Source: Candidatus Methanogaster sp.
GTDB lineage: Archaea; Halobacteriota; Methanosarcinia; Methanosarcinales; Methanogasteraceae
Length of the DNA: 42,061 nucleotides
NCBI GenBank assembly: GCA_003194445.1
Contig: PQXF01000016.1
Span: 1-42,061, forward strand
Direction of reading: 5' to 3'
Below are positions 26,016 to 33,736 of this stretch, piece after piece. The position numbers and the translations under genes are program-made. The first letter of the stretch is position 1; every line of letters begins with the position of its first letter. Below the pieces are notes generated by a model, which worked only from the letters and a program-made list of their open reading frames with translations, did not search any database and was not told the DNA's origin.

Positions 26016-26430
26016 TGAGTGCGTGGATCGGCAAATCGTGGATCGCCTCAGGCACGGTGGATATATTGTGCTGTATGTTGCTGAGATGGAACCCGGGATT
26101 TCAGATCACGATGTGTTGAATCTGACAAACCATGAAGAAGCGATACTCATAACGGCGGACAAGGATTTCGGAGAACTGGTGTTTCGTCAGGGTAAAGTGG
26201 CGCCCGGTATCGTTCTCGTCCGCCTTGCCGGATTATCACCTGCGATCAAAGCAGAGATTGTTGCCGCCGCAATCATGGATCATGCGGGGGAGCTTTTCAG
26301 GTCATTCACTGTGATCATGCCGGATAGTGTGAGAATCCGGCGGAGAGTTTTCTATGATCGGCGAGTATCGGATCATCAACGTGCCGGTGGGCGTGAGAGT
26401 GATGCAGGCGTATCGCAGGAGGTCGGGTGA
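25999..26430 (+). CDS. DUF5615 PIN-like toxin
   Basis: 143 residues from GTG 25999, which gives the canonical start MKFLADECVDRQIVDRLRHG. Acidic PIN-like residues appear in LADEC, GISDHDVL and ITADKDFGELV. The family acts as a putative ribonuclease toxin partner of DUF433. Typical members end soon after a VITP.SVRIR motif, seen here as VIMPDSVRIR. The final 32 residues (RRVFYDRRVSD onwards) are Arg-rich and look like read-through after loss of the normal stop. The active site appears complete. Confidence 0.82.
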   Translation: MKFLADECVDRQIVDRLRHGGYIVLYVAEMEPGISDHDVLNLTNHEEAILITADKDFGELVFRQGKVAPGIVLVRLAGLSPAIKAEIVAAAIMDHAGELFRSFTVIMPDSVRIRRRVFYDRRVSDHQRAGGRESDAGVSQEVG

Positions 26431-26513
26431 AAGGATCAGAACACACTATTATATAGGTCAATAGCAACAGAACAAAAATTATCGTACAATCAAAGATTTT
26501 CGGGGAGTATGAA

Positions 26514-26717
26514 ATGAGGCTCAAAGTCGTTCTGGAACCAAGTGACGAAGGCGGATACACGGTTTACGTGCCATCGCTCCCGGGATGCATCAGTGAGGGT
26601 GATACCATCGATGAAGCGCTGGCAAACATCGGAGAAGCGGTAGAACTTTACCTCGAGCCAGTTGAAGACGACTGGATCATTGCAAAAGGAGCAATGGCGC
26701 AGGAGCTGGTGGTTTGA
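26514..26717 (+). CDS. hicB: HicB-type antitoxin
   Basis: 67 residues with the HicB fold signature: LKVVLEPSDEGGYTVYVPSL, PGCISEGDTIDEALANI and EAVELYLE. It is a short HicB with no DNA-binding tail, so it probably neutralises the toxin without autoregulating strongly. An AT-rich promoter-like stretch and GGGGAG ribosome-binding-like sequence precede the ATG. The stop overlaps the TTG start of the hicA-like gene. Confidence 0.88.
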   Translation: MRLKVVLEPSDEGGYTVYVPSLPGCISEGDTIDEALANIGEAVELYLEPVEDDWIIAKGAMAQELVV

Positions 26718-26944
26718 GCAAGGTTCCGGGGCATGTCCTGCACCAGAATCATTGGGGCGTTGCAGCGGGACGGGTGGGTCGTGGTGCGTCAGCGTGGCAG
26801 CCCCATATCCGAATGCAAAAGCACCTGCGAAACGAGGTGTTGAGGGTAACAATTCCCGCACATAAGCCGGTTAAACGTTCTACGCTATCCCATATCCTGA
26901 AACAGGCTCGCATCGATGTTGATGAGTTTATTGGATTATTGTAG
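26714..26944 (+). pseudogene. hicA: HicA toxin with two compensating frameshifts
   Basis: The continuous 76-residue frame starts at TTG (LSKVPG) and ends HIRMQKHL, then VTIPAHKPVKRSTLSHILKQ, both typical of HicA. The middle is foreign-looking (HVLHQNHWGVAAGRV). Another frame encodes the expected middle: RIIGALQRDGWVVVRQRGS. One extra G near 26727-26730 and two extra C near 26799-26803 account for the switch, and together they add three bases so the overall frame survives. The catalytic-type His of the usual GSH motif survives as QPH, but the core fold would be lost. Most likely an inactivated toxin. Confidence 0.75.
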
Positions 26945-27027
26945 ATTGATACATTGGAATGTATATTCTATCTACACAGTGAGCGTATCACGGCATCGCC
27001 AGGGGGTAATCAGGAAGGTTAAGCGAG
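26945..27027. other. Gap after hicA
   Basis: Short AT-rich stretch; nothing supported. Confidence 0.3.
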
Positions 27028-27189
27028 GGCAGCCCGGATGTGATCGATTGGATCAGGGCTGGCATGGGCGACATGATAATTACCACGGATATTGTCCGGC
27101 AATTCTCTGAGCGCGGATTTTTGATATATGAGACCCGCGGGACAAAGGAGTTTCATAATGGGTCGGGTGGGCGTGTGAACTGGCGCTGA
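27028..27189 (+). pseudogene. Gene fragment, possibly DUF188/YaiI-like
   Basis: The frame GSPDVIDWIRAGMGDMIITT, then DIVRQFSERGFLIYETRGTK, resembles the centre of YaiI/DUF188 nuclease-like proteins (GD.V.T.DI...G....RG). It has no start codon and runs into direct repeat copy 2. The resemblance is weak. Confidence 0.3.
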
Positions 27190-27274
27190 AGCTTCAGAAG
27201 AGGGGGATCGGATATTGTGGACGCTATTCTAAATGTGGGGGTTCGAGCGTGCGCTTAATGTGCCGATTGGGCGG
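27164..27274 (+). repeat. Direct repeat copy 2 flanking the toxin-antitoxin cassette
   Basis: Partner of 25437-25549, same orientation. A 2-bp deletion after AGAGG closes the reading frame that is open in copy 1. Confidence 0.85.
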
Positions 27275-27306
27275 GGTGGGCGGATCAACCGATGTCACAC
27301 GAGAAG

Positions 27307-27315
27307 TTTTAAATG
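27307..27315 (+). promoter_or_regulatory. TATA-like box of the radC-led operon
   Basis: TTTTAAATG lies about 47-55 bases before the radC ATG, just after the direct repeat. Confidence 0.4.
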
Positions 27316-27361
27316 TAAATAAGCCATCTTTAGCAACGCACAAACTCATGTCGGCACCAGC

Positions 27362-28054
27362 ATGAACAACAGAACACTATCCAGACTGCCCAAAGAAGAA
27401 AGACCACGAGAAAGATTGTTAAGCGTGGGTGCTGAAAACTTATCAACAACGGAACTTCTCGCCATAATAATCAGTACCGGGACGCATGGTTCGAATGTTC
27501 TGGATGTTGCCCAGGAACTTTTGAGCGTGTATGCTGGGAAGTTAGACCTGCTCTTTACTGCGGATGTGCAGGAATTAAGCAAGTTAAAAGGAATCGGTAG
27601 GGCAAAAGCAATTCAACTAAAAGCATGTTTTGAACTCTCCAAAAGGGTGCACCTTTCGCAATTTGTGAAAGGAGATAACTATTATTTTAAATCTGCCGAG
27701 GATATTGCAAATTATTTCATGCCGTTGCTTCGTTTCCAGAAGCAAGAATATCTCATGTGCATATATTTAAATAGTAGGGGGAAGATGTTAAAGTCAGAAA
27801 CCATTTCAATGGGTGATATCGAGGGGTCAATGTTCTATCCAAGGGAAGTTTTCAAAGGAGCAATTGCGACAAGTGCTTACACAATAGCATTGATTCACAA
27901 TCATCCATCTGGTGATCCAACTCCAAGTGATAGCGATATTCAGGTGTCCAAACAGTTAAAAGAAGCTGGTGAATTGCTGGGAATTCAGATGATGGATCAC
28001 ATAATAATTGGAGATGGTAGATACTCCAGCATGAAAGAAAGAAACTTGATATGA
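27362..28054 (+). CDS. radC: RadC-family JAMM-domain protein
   Basis: 230 residues, normal RadC length. The N-terminal helix-hairpin-helix part is visible (LSKLKGIGRAKAIQLKACF). The JAMM metal site is complete: HNHPSGDPTPSDSD at residues about 179-192. RadC proteins are often annotated as DNA repair, but a direct repair role is doubtful, and they are frequently carried by mobile elements and defence islands. It is the first gene of the right-hand block, only 9 bases before the ATPase gene, and so likely shares its transcript. Confidence 0.93.
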   Translation: MNNRTLSRLPKEERPRERLLSVGAENLSTTELLAIIISTGTHGSNVLDVAQELLSVYAGKLDLLFTADVQELSKLKGIGRAKAIQLKACFELSKRVHLSQFVKGDNYYFKSAEDIANYFMPLLRFQKQEYLMCIYLNSRGKMLKSETISMGDIEGSMFYPREVFKGAIATSAYTIALIHNHPSGDPTPSDSDIQVSKQLKEAGELLGIQMMDHIIIGDGRYSSMKERNLI

Positions 28055-28063
28055 GGTGAAAGG

Positions 28064-30673
28064 ATGCCAACGATAGGAGATGTACTTGAACTCAGCGAGG
28101 AAGTTAAAAACCGCCATGTTAAAGGGAATATCGAATTATACAAGCTGATCAGCAGGGATAATGAATTTGAAAAGGATAGTGCGGCTATTTTCAATTGCAC
28201 CTATCCAACTGGTCCGATAAGGAGTATCGTCGAGTTCATTACAAGAAAAATGGATCCAGAGCAAAAAGCAGATGTGCGGAGTGCGTTTGCTATCACAGGC
28301 ACTTATGGGACGGGAAAGTCTCACATTCTTGCCACGATATACCATCTTTTTAATGATCCGACCAGAGCCAAGTCGTGGCTTGAAAAAAATGATATGATTC
28401 AGGAGATGCTGCCCACCTTCCCACGTACAGTTGTAATGCCCATGCTAAACTTGAAAAGAGAGGACGGAAGCAAATATGAGTTCTTATGGCAGCCTCTCTA
28501 TGAACAATTCGGAAGAGAAGATTTGCTTAATGAAATAGGAGATTTTCCCACAGTAGATGATATTACAACACTGGTGGGGGATGGAACCGTTGTTATCCTT
28601 GTTGATGAGATCGAGAAATGGTATGGTTCGATACCAGAAAACCAAGAATATAGAAGAACGGCGAATTTAGTTTTCTTACAGAATTTGATGGATGCTGCTA
28701 ATAACAAGGACGTAAAACTCTTCCTGTTTATTTCCCTGCTTCTGGAAAACGATGATGTAATGGCAATAATGAGCAGAACCAAGCCAATAAAGTTTGATTT
28801 GACATCTAACGATGAAGATAGAATAAATATCATTTTACATCGACTGATTGCAAGAAGAAGAGACACTGCGGCTATAGAAACAATTGCCAAACAATATACT
28901 GGTGTTTACAAGCGTTCGGATGATATAAACATCCCGTATAAAGAATTGCATGATACGATCGCAGATCAATACCCATTCCATCCTGAAGTTTTGAAAGTTC
29001 TATCAGAGCGATTTCACGCAGCTAAGGACTATCAGAACACAAGGGGACTGCTCAATATGCTGGCTGAGGTTCTGTATGCGAGGAAGGATCAGGTTGATCT
29101 AATTCTCATGTCTGACATCGATGTCGAGCTGGAACTTGAGGATCCTTATTTTAAACTCAAGGACGATCTTGTCTGGATCGATGATACACTGGTGGAGAAT
29201 TGTCTGAATGATATCCAGCGATTGCGAGGACAAAAATACGCTAAGGAGGTACTGAACACTATACTGATGTACTCTCTCACCAAAATGGGGAAATCCGGTG
29301 CGAATAAAACAGGACTCCTTTTGGGAATATTGAGGCAGGGGATAAGCAGCAATGACGTCATGATGAATTTTACGGGGCATATATTCAAAAAAGCATGGTA
29401 TCTGCACAAATTGAACGGGGAATATGCCATCGAAGAGGATCCCAATCCTTATGCAGTCATTGAAGCGGGTGCCGAAGATATTTCAAAGGATGACGCCATC
29501 CAGCGCATGGAGAGAATCTTGCTCGAAGACGTGTTTAAAGGACCAGAGATTTATATATTGGATCCGGTTAAAGGTTCCGCGGAGATACCTGATTCTCGTA
29601 ACTTCAAGATTGCGATCAGCATGGACGGGAACGACATCTCATTTGAGCGATTTAAACCTGTTCTGGACGGTAGAACATATCAAAATACAATCGTTGTTGC
29701 GGTACCGAAAAAGGGCACTACTGTGAAAAGTACAGGGCTTATCGAAATGGCAAGACGGTTGTGTGCTGGCGAAAAAATCTCGAGCGAGGAAAGAGATCTT
29801 CCAGATGGATTTAGCGATATCGTTCGAGATGAAAGGAAAAGTTTGAACGAGAGACTTCAGGAGAAATATGGGCGGGTGCTGAAGTTTGTGAGGGACGATA
29901 CCTTTCCCAAGTCGATTTCAAAGGTAACAAGAAATGAGATCATAAATGCGGTTAAACCTGACATCGATAATGTGAAATCTGCTATCATGCAGATCACGGG
30001 GAACGTTGGAGATAGGGGAATCAGGATAGATCTTCTTCAGGATGATCTGTATATTAAAAGAGAGTATCCCACCATAACTGATCCCGGAATGATAATTACT
30101 GCACTGAAAGAACTGTGCAAGGATAAAGAAATCAAATTAACCAGCCAGAGCGGCGTTGATTACTATGGTGAAAAAACTGTGACCATCGCGGACTCGATGT
30201 TTGCATATCATAAGGATTTTGTGAGCGAGCCACCAGAATCCGAACCTCCATTCAGCGATTCTTCAAGAACTCGTGTCGGTGTTGAAGATAAAGGCGAAGT
30301 TGTCAAGACTCCGACTTCAGGGAAGGAACCATTCGTTGAGATCGTTGAGACAGCAAAGACCGTAACCGTTCCACCAATGGGGTATATTTCTGCCACTGCA
30401 AAGCCAGAACTGATCGATAAGATCGATAGAGAGATCAACAGTGGAGATATCTTGAAGGAGATTGATTTGAACATATCCGGGAGACTCGAACTCGAAGACT
30501 TTGATAATCTTGGTCTGCCAATGATCAAAGTACTTGAGGAAGGCTCCACTCATTTAAACAGAATCATTCTACGAACAGAAGTTGACAAGAATGGTTTCAT
30601 ATCATTTTTAAGAGAGATCAAAACTCCAAAAATAGCGACATTTGAGGTACAGATGAAGGTAGTGAGAGGATGA
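28064..30673 (+). CDS. COG1483/DUF499-type AAA+ ATPase (BrxC/PglY-like)
   Basis: 869 residues. A P-loop GTYGTGKSH sits at residues 79-87 and a Walker B strand VVILVDEIEKW at 176-186, followed by a long helical region. The placement of the P-loop after VRSAFAITGTYGTGKSH is typical of the DUF499 group, which includes BrxC/PglY of BREX systems. These ATPases work in large DNA-associated complexes during phage exclusion. It is shorter than many BrxC proteins (often about 1200 residues). It starts at ATG 28064 with AGGTGAAAGG upstream. The stop overlaps the start of the PglZ-like gene, and it belongs to the same operon as the methylase. Confidence 0.85.
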   Translation: MPTIGDVLELSEEVKNRHVKGNIELYKLISRDNEFEKDSAAIFNCTYPTGPIRSIVEFITRKMDPEQKADVRSAFAITGTYGTGKSHILATIYHLFNDPTRAKSWLEKNDMIQEMLPTFPRTVVMPMLNLKREDGSKYEFLWQPLYEQFGREDLLNEIGDFPTVDDITTLVGDGTVVILVDEIEKWYGSIPENQEYRRTANLVFLQNLMDAANNKDVKLFLFISLLLENDDVMAIMSRTKPIKFDLTSNDEDRINIILHRLIARRRDTAAIETIAKQYTGVYKRSDDINIPYKELHDTIADQYPFHPEVLKVLSERFHAAKDYQNTRGLLNMLAEVLYARKDQVDLILMSDIDVELELEDPYFKLKDDLVWIDDTLVENCLNDIQRLRGQKYAKEVLNTILMYSLTKMGKSGANKTGLLLGILRQGISSNDVMMNFTGHIFKKAWYLHKLNGEYAIEEDPNPYAVIEAGAEDISKDDAIQRMERILLEDVFKGPEIYILDPVKGSAEIPDSRNFKIAISMDGNDISFERFKPVLDGRTYQNTIVVAVPKKGTTVKSTGLIEMARRLCAGEKISSEERDLPDGFSDIVRDERKSLNERLQEKYGRVLKFVRDDTFPKSISKVTRNEIINAVKPDIDNVKSAIMQITGNVGDRGIRIDLLQDDLYIKREYPTITDPGMIITALKELCKDKEIKLTSQSGVDYYGEKTVTIADSMFAYHKDFVSEPPESEPPFSDSSRTRVGVEDKGEVVKTPTSGKEPFVEIVETAKTVTVPPMGYISATAKPELIDKIDREINSGDILKEIDLNISGRLELEDFDNLGLPMIKVLEEGSTHLNRIILRTEVDKNGFISFLREIKTPKIATFEVQMKVVRG

Positions 30674-31599
30674 GTCTCGGGATATATTCTCCACCCGACC
30701 TTAAACTGATCTTTGAGGGAAAACTGTTCGACTCGGTTTTTGGGATATTGAGAAGGATATGGGATCCGGAGAATAAGTCGATTTTAAAATACTACAGAGA
30801 TGGAGAGATCGACACGAATAGACTGGAAGAGACGCTTCGTGAACTGTATCCTGCCCTTTATGACGAACTTTTAGAACGATGTATGGCAGAGAACGTGGCT
30901 GAAATTACAAGAAAGACGAAACGGCATTGTCTCGTTATCATGGATTCATTGAGTTTACGTGAGGCAATGCTTCTTGAAAATGATTTGAAAGATAAATACA
31001 GCGTGAATCTATCATATTCGTTTTCATCTCTACCCTCTGAAACAGAGTCCTTCAAACAGAAGGTATTTGGCAGAACCAACATTTCGCAGTGGGATAACCC
31101 CGATTTCAAATATCTACATGATTTAGATGGCATATCAGTCCTGCCAGAATCGGATACGCTAACGATATGGACGCAGGCACCTGATGACAAATTGCATCAC
31201 ACACGATCAGGGCATTCCGAGCCATGGAGTATAGATGATGTTTACGCTGACACACAGCAACTGGTGCATGAAATACTCAAGACGTGCCGCCACGATGATG
31301 TAATCATAACGAGCGACCACGGTTATGTTGACCTCACCGCGGGCTGCACATTTCCGATAAGCAAAGAATGGAAGAGGGTACTTGGCAATCAGTTCAAAAA
31401 CAGGTGGCGTGCAAAAGAGAATAACTGGGAGCTTGAGCAACTGTATGAGGAAGGATTCATCCGATATGCTGGCGAATACTATGTGGTGGCAGGGAGATAT
31501 TCATGGACTACTGGCAGGGGAAGTGTGAACACAAGGAAACACGGCGGGCTTTCGATAATGGAATGCATGACGCCTGTACTAAATGTTAAGGTGAATTAA
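30670..31599 (+). CDS. PglZ-like alkaline-phosphatase-fold protein
   Basis: 309 residues starting in an ATGA overlap. Three signatures of the PglZ fold are seen: a strand with the nucleophile-region Asp (HCLVIMDSLSLREAML, residues 87-101), the metal-binding IITSDHGYVDLT (212-223), and the terminal KHGGLSIMECMTPVLNV (290-306), which matches the HGG.S..E...PV pattern. PglZ is the one component shared by all BREX systems and is thought to be a phosphodiesterase or nuclease. This version is compact and nearly all catalytic domain, lacking the long N-terminal part of classical PglZ. It lies between the ATPase and an unknown gene. Confidence 0.83.
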   Translation: MSLGIYSPPDLKLIFEGKLFDSVFGILRRIWDPENKSILKYYRDGEIDTNRLEETLRELYPALYDELLERCMAENVAEITRKTKRHCLVIMDSLSLREAMLLENDLKDKYSVNLSYSFSSLPSETESFKQKVFGRTNISQWDNPDFKYLHDLDGISVLPESDTLTIWTQAPDDKLHHTRSGHSEPWSIDDVYADTQQLVHEILKTCRHDDVIITSDHGYVDLTAGCTFPISKEWKRVLGNQFKNRWRAKENNWELEQLYEEGFIRYAGEYYVVAGRYSWTTGRGSVNTRKHGGLSIMECMTPVLNVKVN

Positions 31600-31600
31600 T

Positions 31601-32803
31601 ATGCAGGCAACTGATGAAATCAACAAGGTTAAACAACCTGAAACAAGAAACAGGATGGATCTTCACAGGTTTTTGGAGGTTGTTGTTAATAAGACTTATG
31701 AACTGGAAAAGGAGTATCAACGACTGGAAGAAGATTTGAACATGGTCAAGAGCTACATCATTGAGTCTCATAAACTTGTGAATGAACTGACTGCAAGTGG
31801 CTACACGATTAGAGTATCAAAAACGGACGATCCCACTCTTTTTATCGTCAATTTTAAGAAGACTGATATGAGTAAATTTTCTACGCTTTATGTTGATGTT
31901 TTTGATGATCGATTCTGGACCGCACATACCGTTGAAAAAAGTGCAATAGCCGATCCGTTCATTGGAAAAATCGCCAGAACAGAGATTAAAAATGATTATA
32001 TTTGGCTACCCTCTCAATATATGGGGCGTTTCAAGGAGAAAGGTATTCCCAGAGGAATTACTTTGCAGTATTCAGAGATTATGGGTGATGAGGAGGAAAA
32101 ATTAATCGGGGACCTTAGTATGAAATTGTGGGGTGCTGCGTCCGGGGATGTGTTAGAACTATTTAGAAATCTTCCCCATATCAAAGCTCTTATCCAGAAA
32201 GGAGGTGAGGAGAAATTATATCACATTTTAGACGTATGTGAAGGATTAGCACATTCATCTCCGTTGTCCGGGATTGGAATAACATATAATAGCAAGGATG
32301 ATGAAGATAGTAGATATGTTTTGGACGATATTATATACAAAGGAAAATTTACAGCAAGGGGCGGAAATTCTATCGATAGTCACCTCTATCTCATAAGAAA
32401 TACGAAAGAAGAGTATACAAATGTAATCAAGTATATTGAAGAAGAGATAGCGATGGGGCTTGTTCATAACAGTCCGCTGAGGATGATGGGGCATCCGATC
32501 AGCATAATCTTGAGTAGAGAGATTGAGGATATCAAACTTTTTTCAAACGAGTTGATTTCATGCAAGTATCCTTTCCGGCTATGGGGCATCCCGAGATATG
32601 TAACGAAGGATGTTGTGGCAATAACCGGGGTAGATTTGCATACTGGTGGTAAATTAAATCTTGAGTTGTCGAGTGATTGGATTAGATTGTACCTCCATAA
32701 AAATTCATGTGGTAACACCATTGCCAGACTCTATTCAATAATTCAACATAATTACGATTCAAACGCAACATTAGAGGGGGTAGAATATGGAAACCTTTTC
32801 TGA
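31601..32803 (+). CDS. Unknown protein of the BREX-like operon
   Basis: 400 residues starting one base after the PglZ-like stop. Residues 30-70 form a coiled coil (VVNKTYELEKEYQRLEEDL). The rest is mixed alpha/beta with no nucleotide-binding or nuclease motif that I recognise; WLPSQYMGRFKEKGIPRGIT and PFRLWGIPRYVTKDVVAITG are distinct segments. Its last 17 bases overlap the next gene, so it is clearly part of the operon. It occupies the place where BREX operons usually carry further core genes, so it may be an adaptor or a substrate-recognition subunit (inference). Confidence 0.75.
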   Translation: MQATDEINKVKQPETRNRMDLHRFLEVVVNKTYELEKEYQRLEEDLNMVKSYIIESHKLVNELTASGYTIRVSKTDDPTLFIVNFKKTDMSKFSTLYVDVFDDRFWTAHTVEKSAIADPFIGKIARTEIKNDYIWLPSQYMGRFKEKGIPRGITLQYSEIMGDEEEKLIGDLSMKLWGAASGDVLELFRNLPHIKALIQKGGEEKLYHILDVCEGLAHSSPLSGIGITYNSKDDEDSRYVLDDIIYKGKFTARGGNSIDSHLYLIRNTKEEYTNVIKYIEEEIAMGLVHNSPLRMMGHPISIILSREIEDIKLFSNELISCKYPFRLWGIPRYVTKDVVAITGVDLHTGGKLNLELSSDWIRLYLHKNSCGNTIARLYSIIQHNYDSNATLEGVEYGNLF

Positions 32804-33707
32804 GATGGTCCCTCTGGAAAAACACAGGGTTTTAATTTGCTGCATGATGGCATTGGCAGAACCGCCAGGTACAGCAGGTTTTCCAAATCCACTTTACGAA
32901 CTTGGGTATGAAATCGATATATTGGAATGGGATGCTGTTCTCAATTCAAAGGGTGAGGTGGTAGCTCCGGATATCATTCTAACCGACAAGAAAAGCAATC
33001 ATTCCATGGTTGTGGAATGTAAATCGAGTGAATTGGATGAGGGCCAGATTGAGAGGTATAACAATGTTGAGCGGACTGATCTTGTAGATTGGGGGATCGG
33101 TTCGGACGACCCCAGAAAATTAACGCACGATACCACATTAGTTTCATCGTATGAGAACTCAGGAACGTTTTTTAATACACTACATCAATGGAATTGTACG
33201 TTTCCAGCCTTGCAGGTCGGGCTTGTGCAGATAGAAAAGATCGTTAATGAATTCAGTCGAGAGGAATTAAACAGAATATTTCCCATCCGGATACGATTTG
33301 AATACATTCCACAATATTTATACCCGATAAGCAGAGAAAGCCCGGATCACGTTGTGATGGAACAGATTTTACAGGGCTTGCTTTCAAGGTTGTACCGCCA
33401 TGAAAGCGAGGAATTTGAAGTTGATTTGAAGAATGTTGTTATTGACACATTCCCCCACTGGGAGTCGATGGGCACAGACATCAGAGCAAAGATCATGGAA
33501 AAATGTCAGCGCATAATCACAGTCGCATCAAAGGATGGTGTGATTGGTAGGTACATAGAATACCAACTTATGGAACATCAATCTGGCAGAATAAAATTCA
33601 GAATACCAAACTACAGACGCACGAACGCAGTACAAGCATTTCAGAGAGTTGGGACGGAGTATATTGATAGATTACGTAAGAGTTACGTGCAAAAGACATT
33701 GTTTTGA
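32787..33707 (+). CDS. Putative PD-(D/E)xK nuclease
   Basis: 306 residues. Residues 43-79 fit a restriction-endonuclease-like core: YEIDILEWDAVL, then APDIILTDKK (Pro-Asp at 61-62), then MVVECKSSEL with the Glu-Cys-Lys at 77-79. The remainder is helical with no further motif seen. It overlaps the preceding gene by 17 bases and is followed 29 bases later by a DNA methylase gene. A nuclease next to a methylase is the logic of restriction-modification, where the methylase protects self DNA. The match is to a motif only, so the nuclease call is moderate. Confidence 0.6.
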   Translation: METFSEMVPLEKHRVLICCMMALAEPPGTAGFPNPLYELGYEIDILEWDAVLNSKGEVVAPDIILTDKKSNHSMVVECKSSELDEGQIERYNNVERTDLVDWGIGSDDPRKLTHDTTLVSSYENSGTFFNTLHQWNCTFPALQVGLVQIEKIVNEFSREELNRIFPIRIRFEYIPQYLYPISRESPDHVVMEQILQGLLSRLYRHESEEFEVDLKNVVIDTFPHWESMGTDIRAKIMEKCQRIITVASKDGVIGRYIEYQLMEHQSGRIKFRIPNYRRTNAVQAFQRVGTEYIDRLRKSYVQKTLF

Positions 33708-33736
33708 TACCGGGATATGTATAGAAGGTAAATGAG

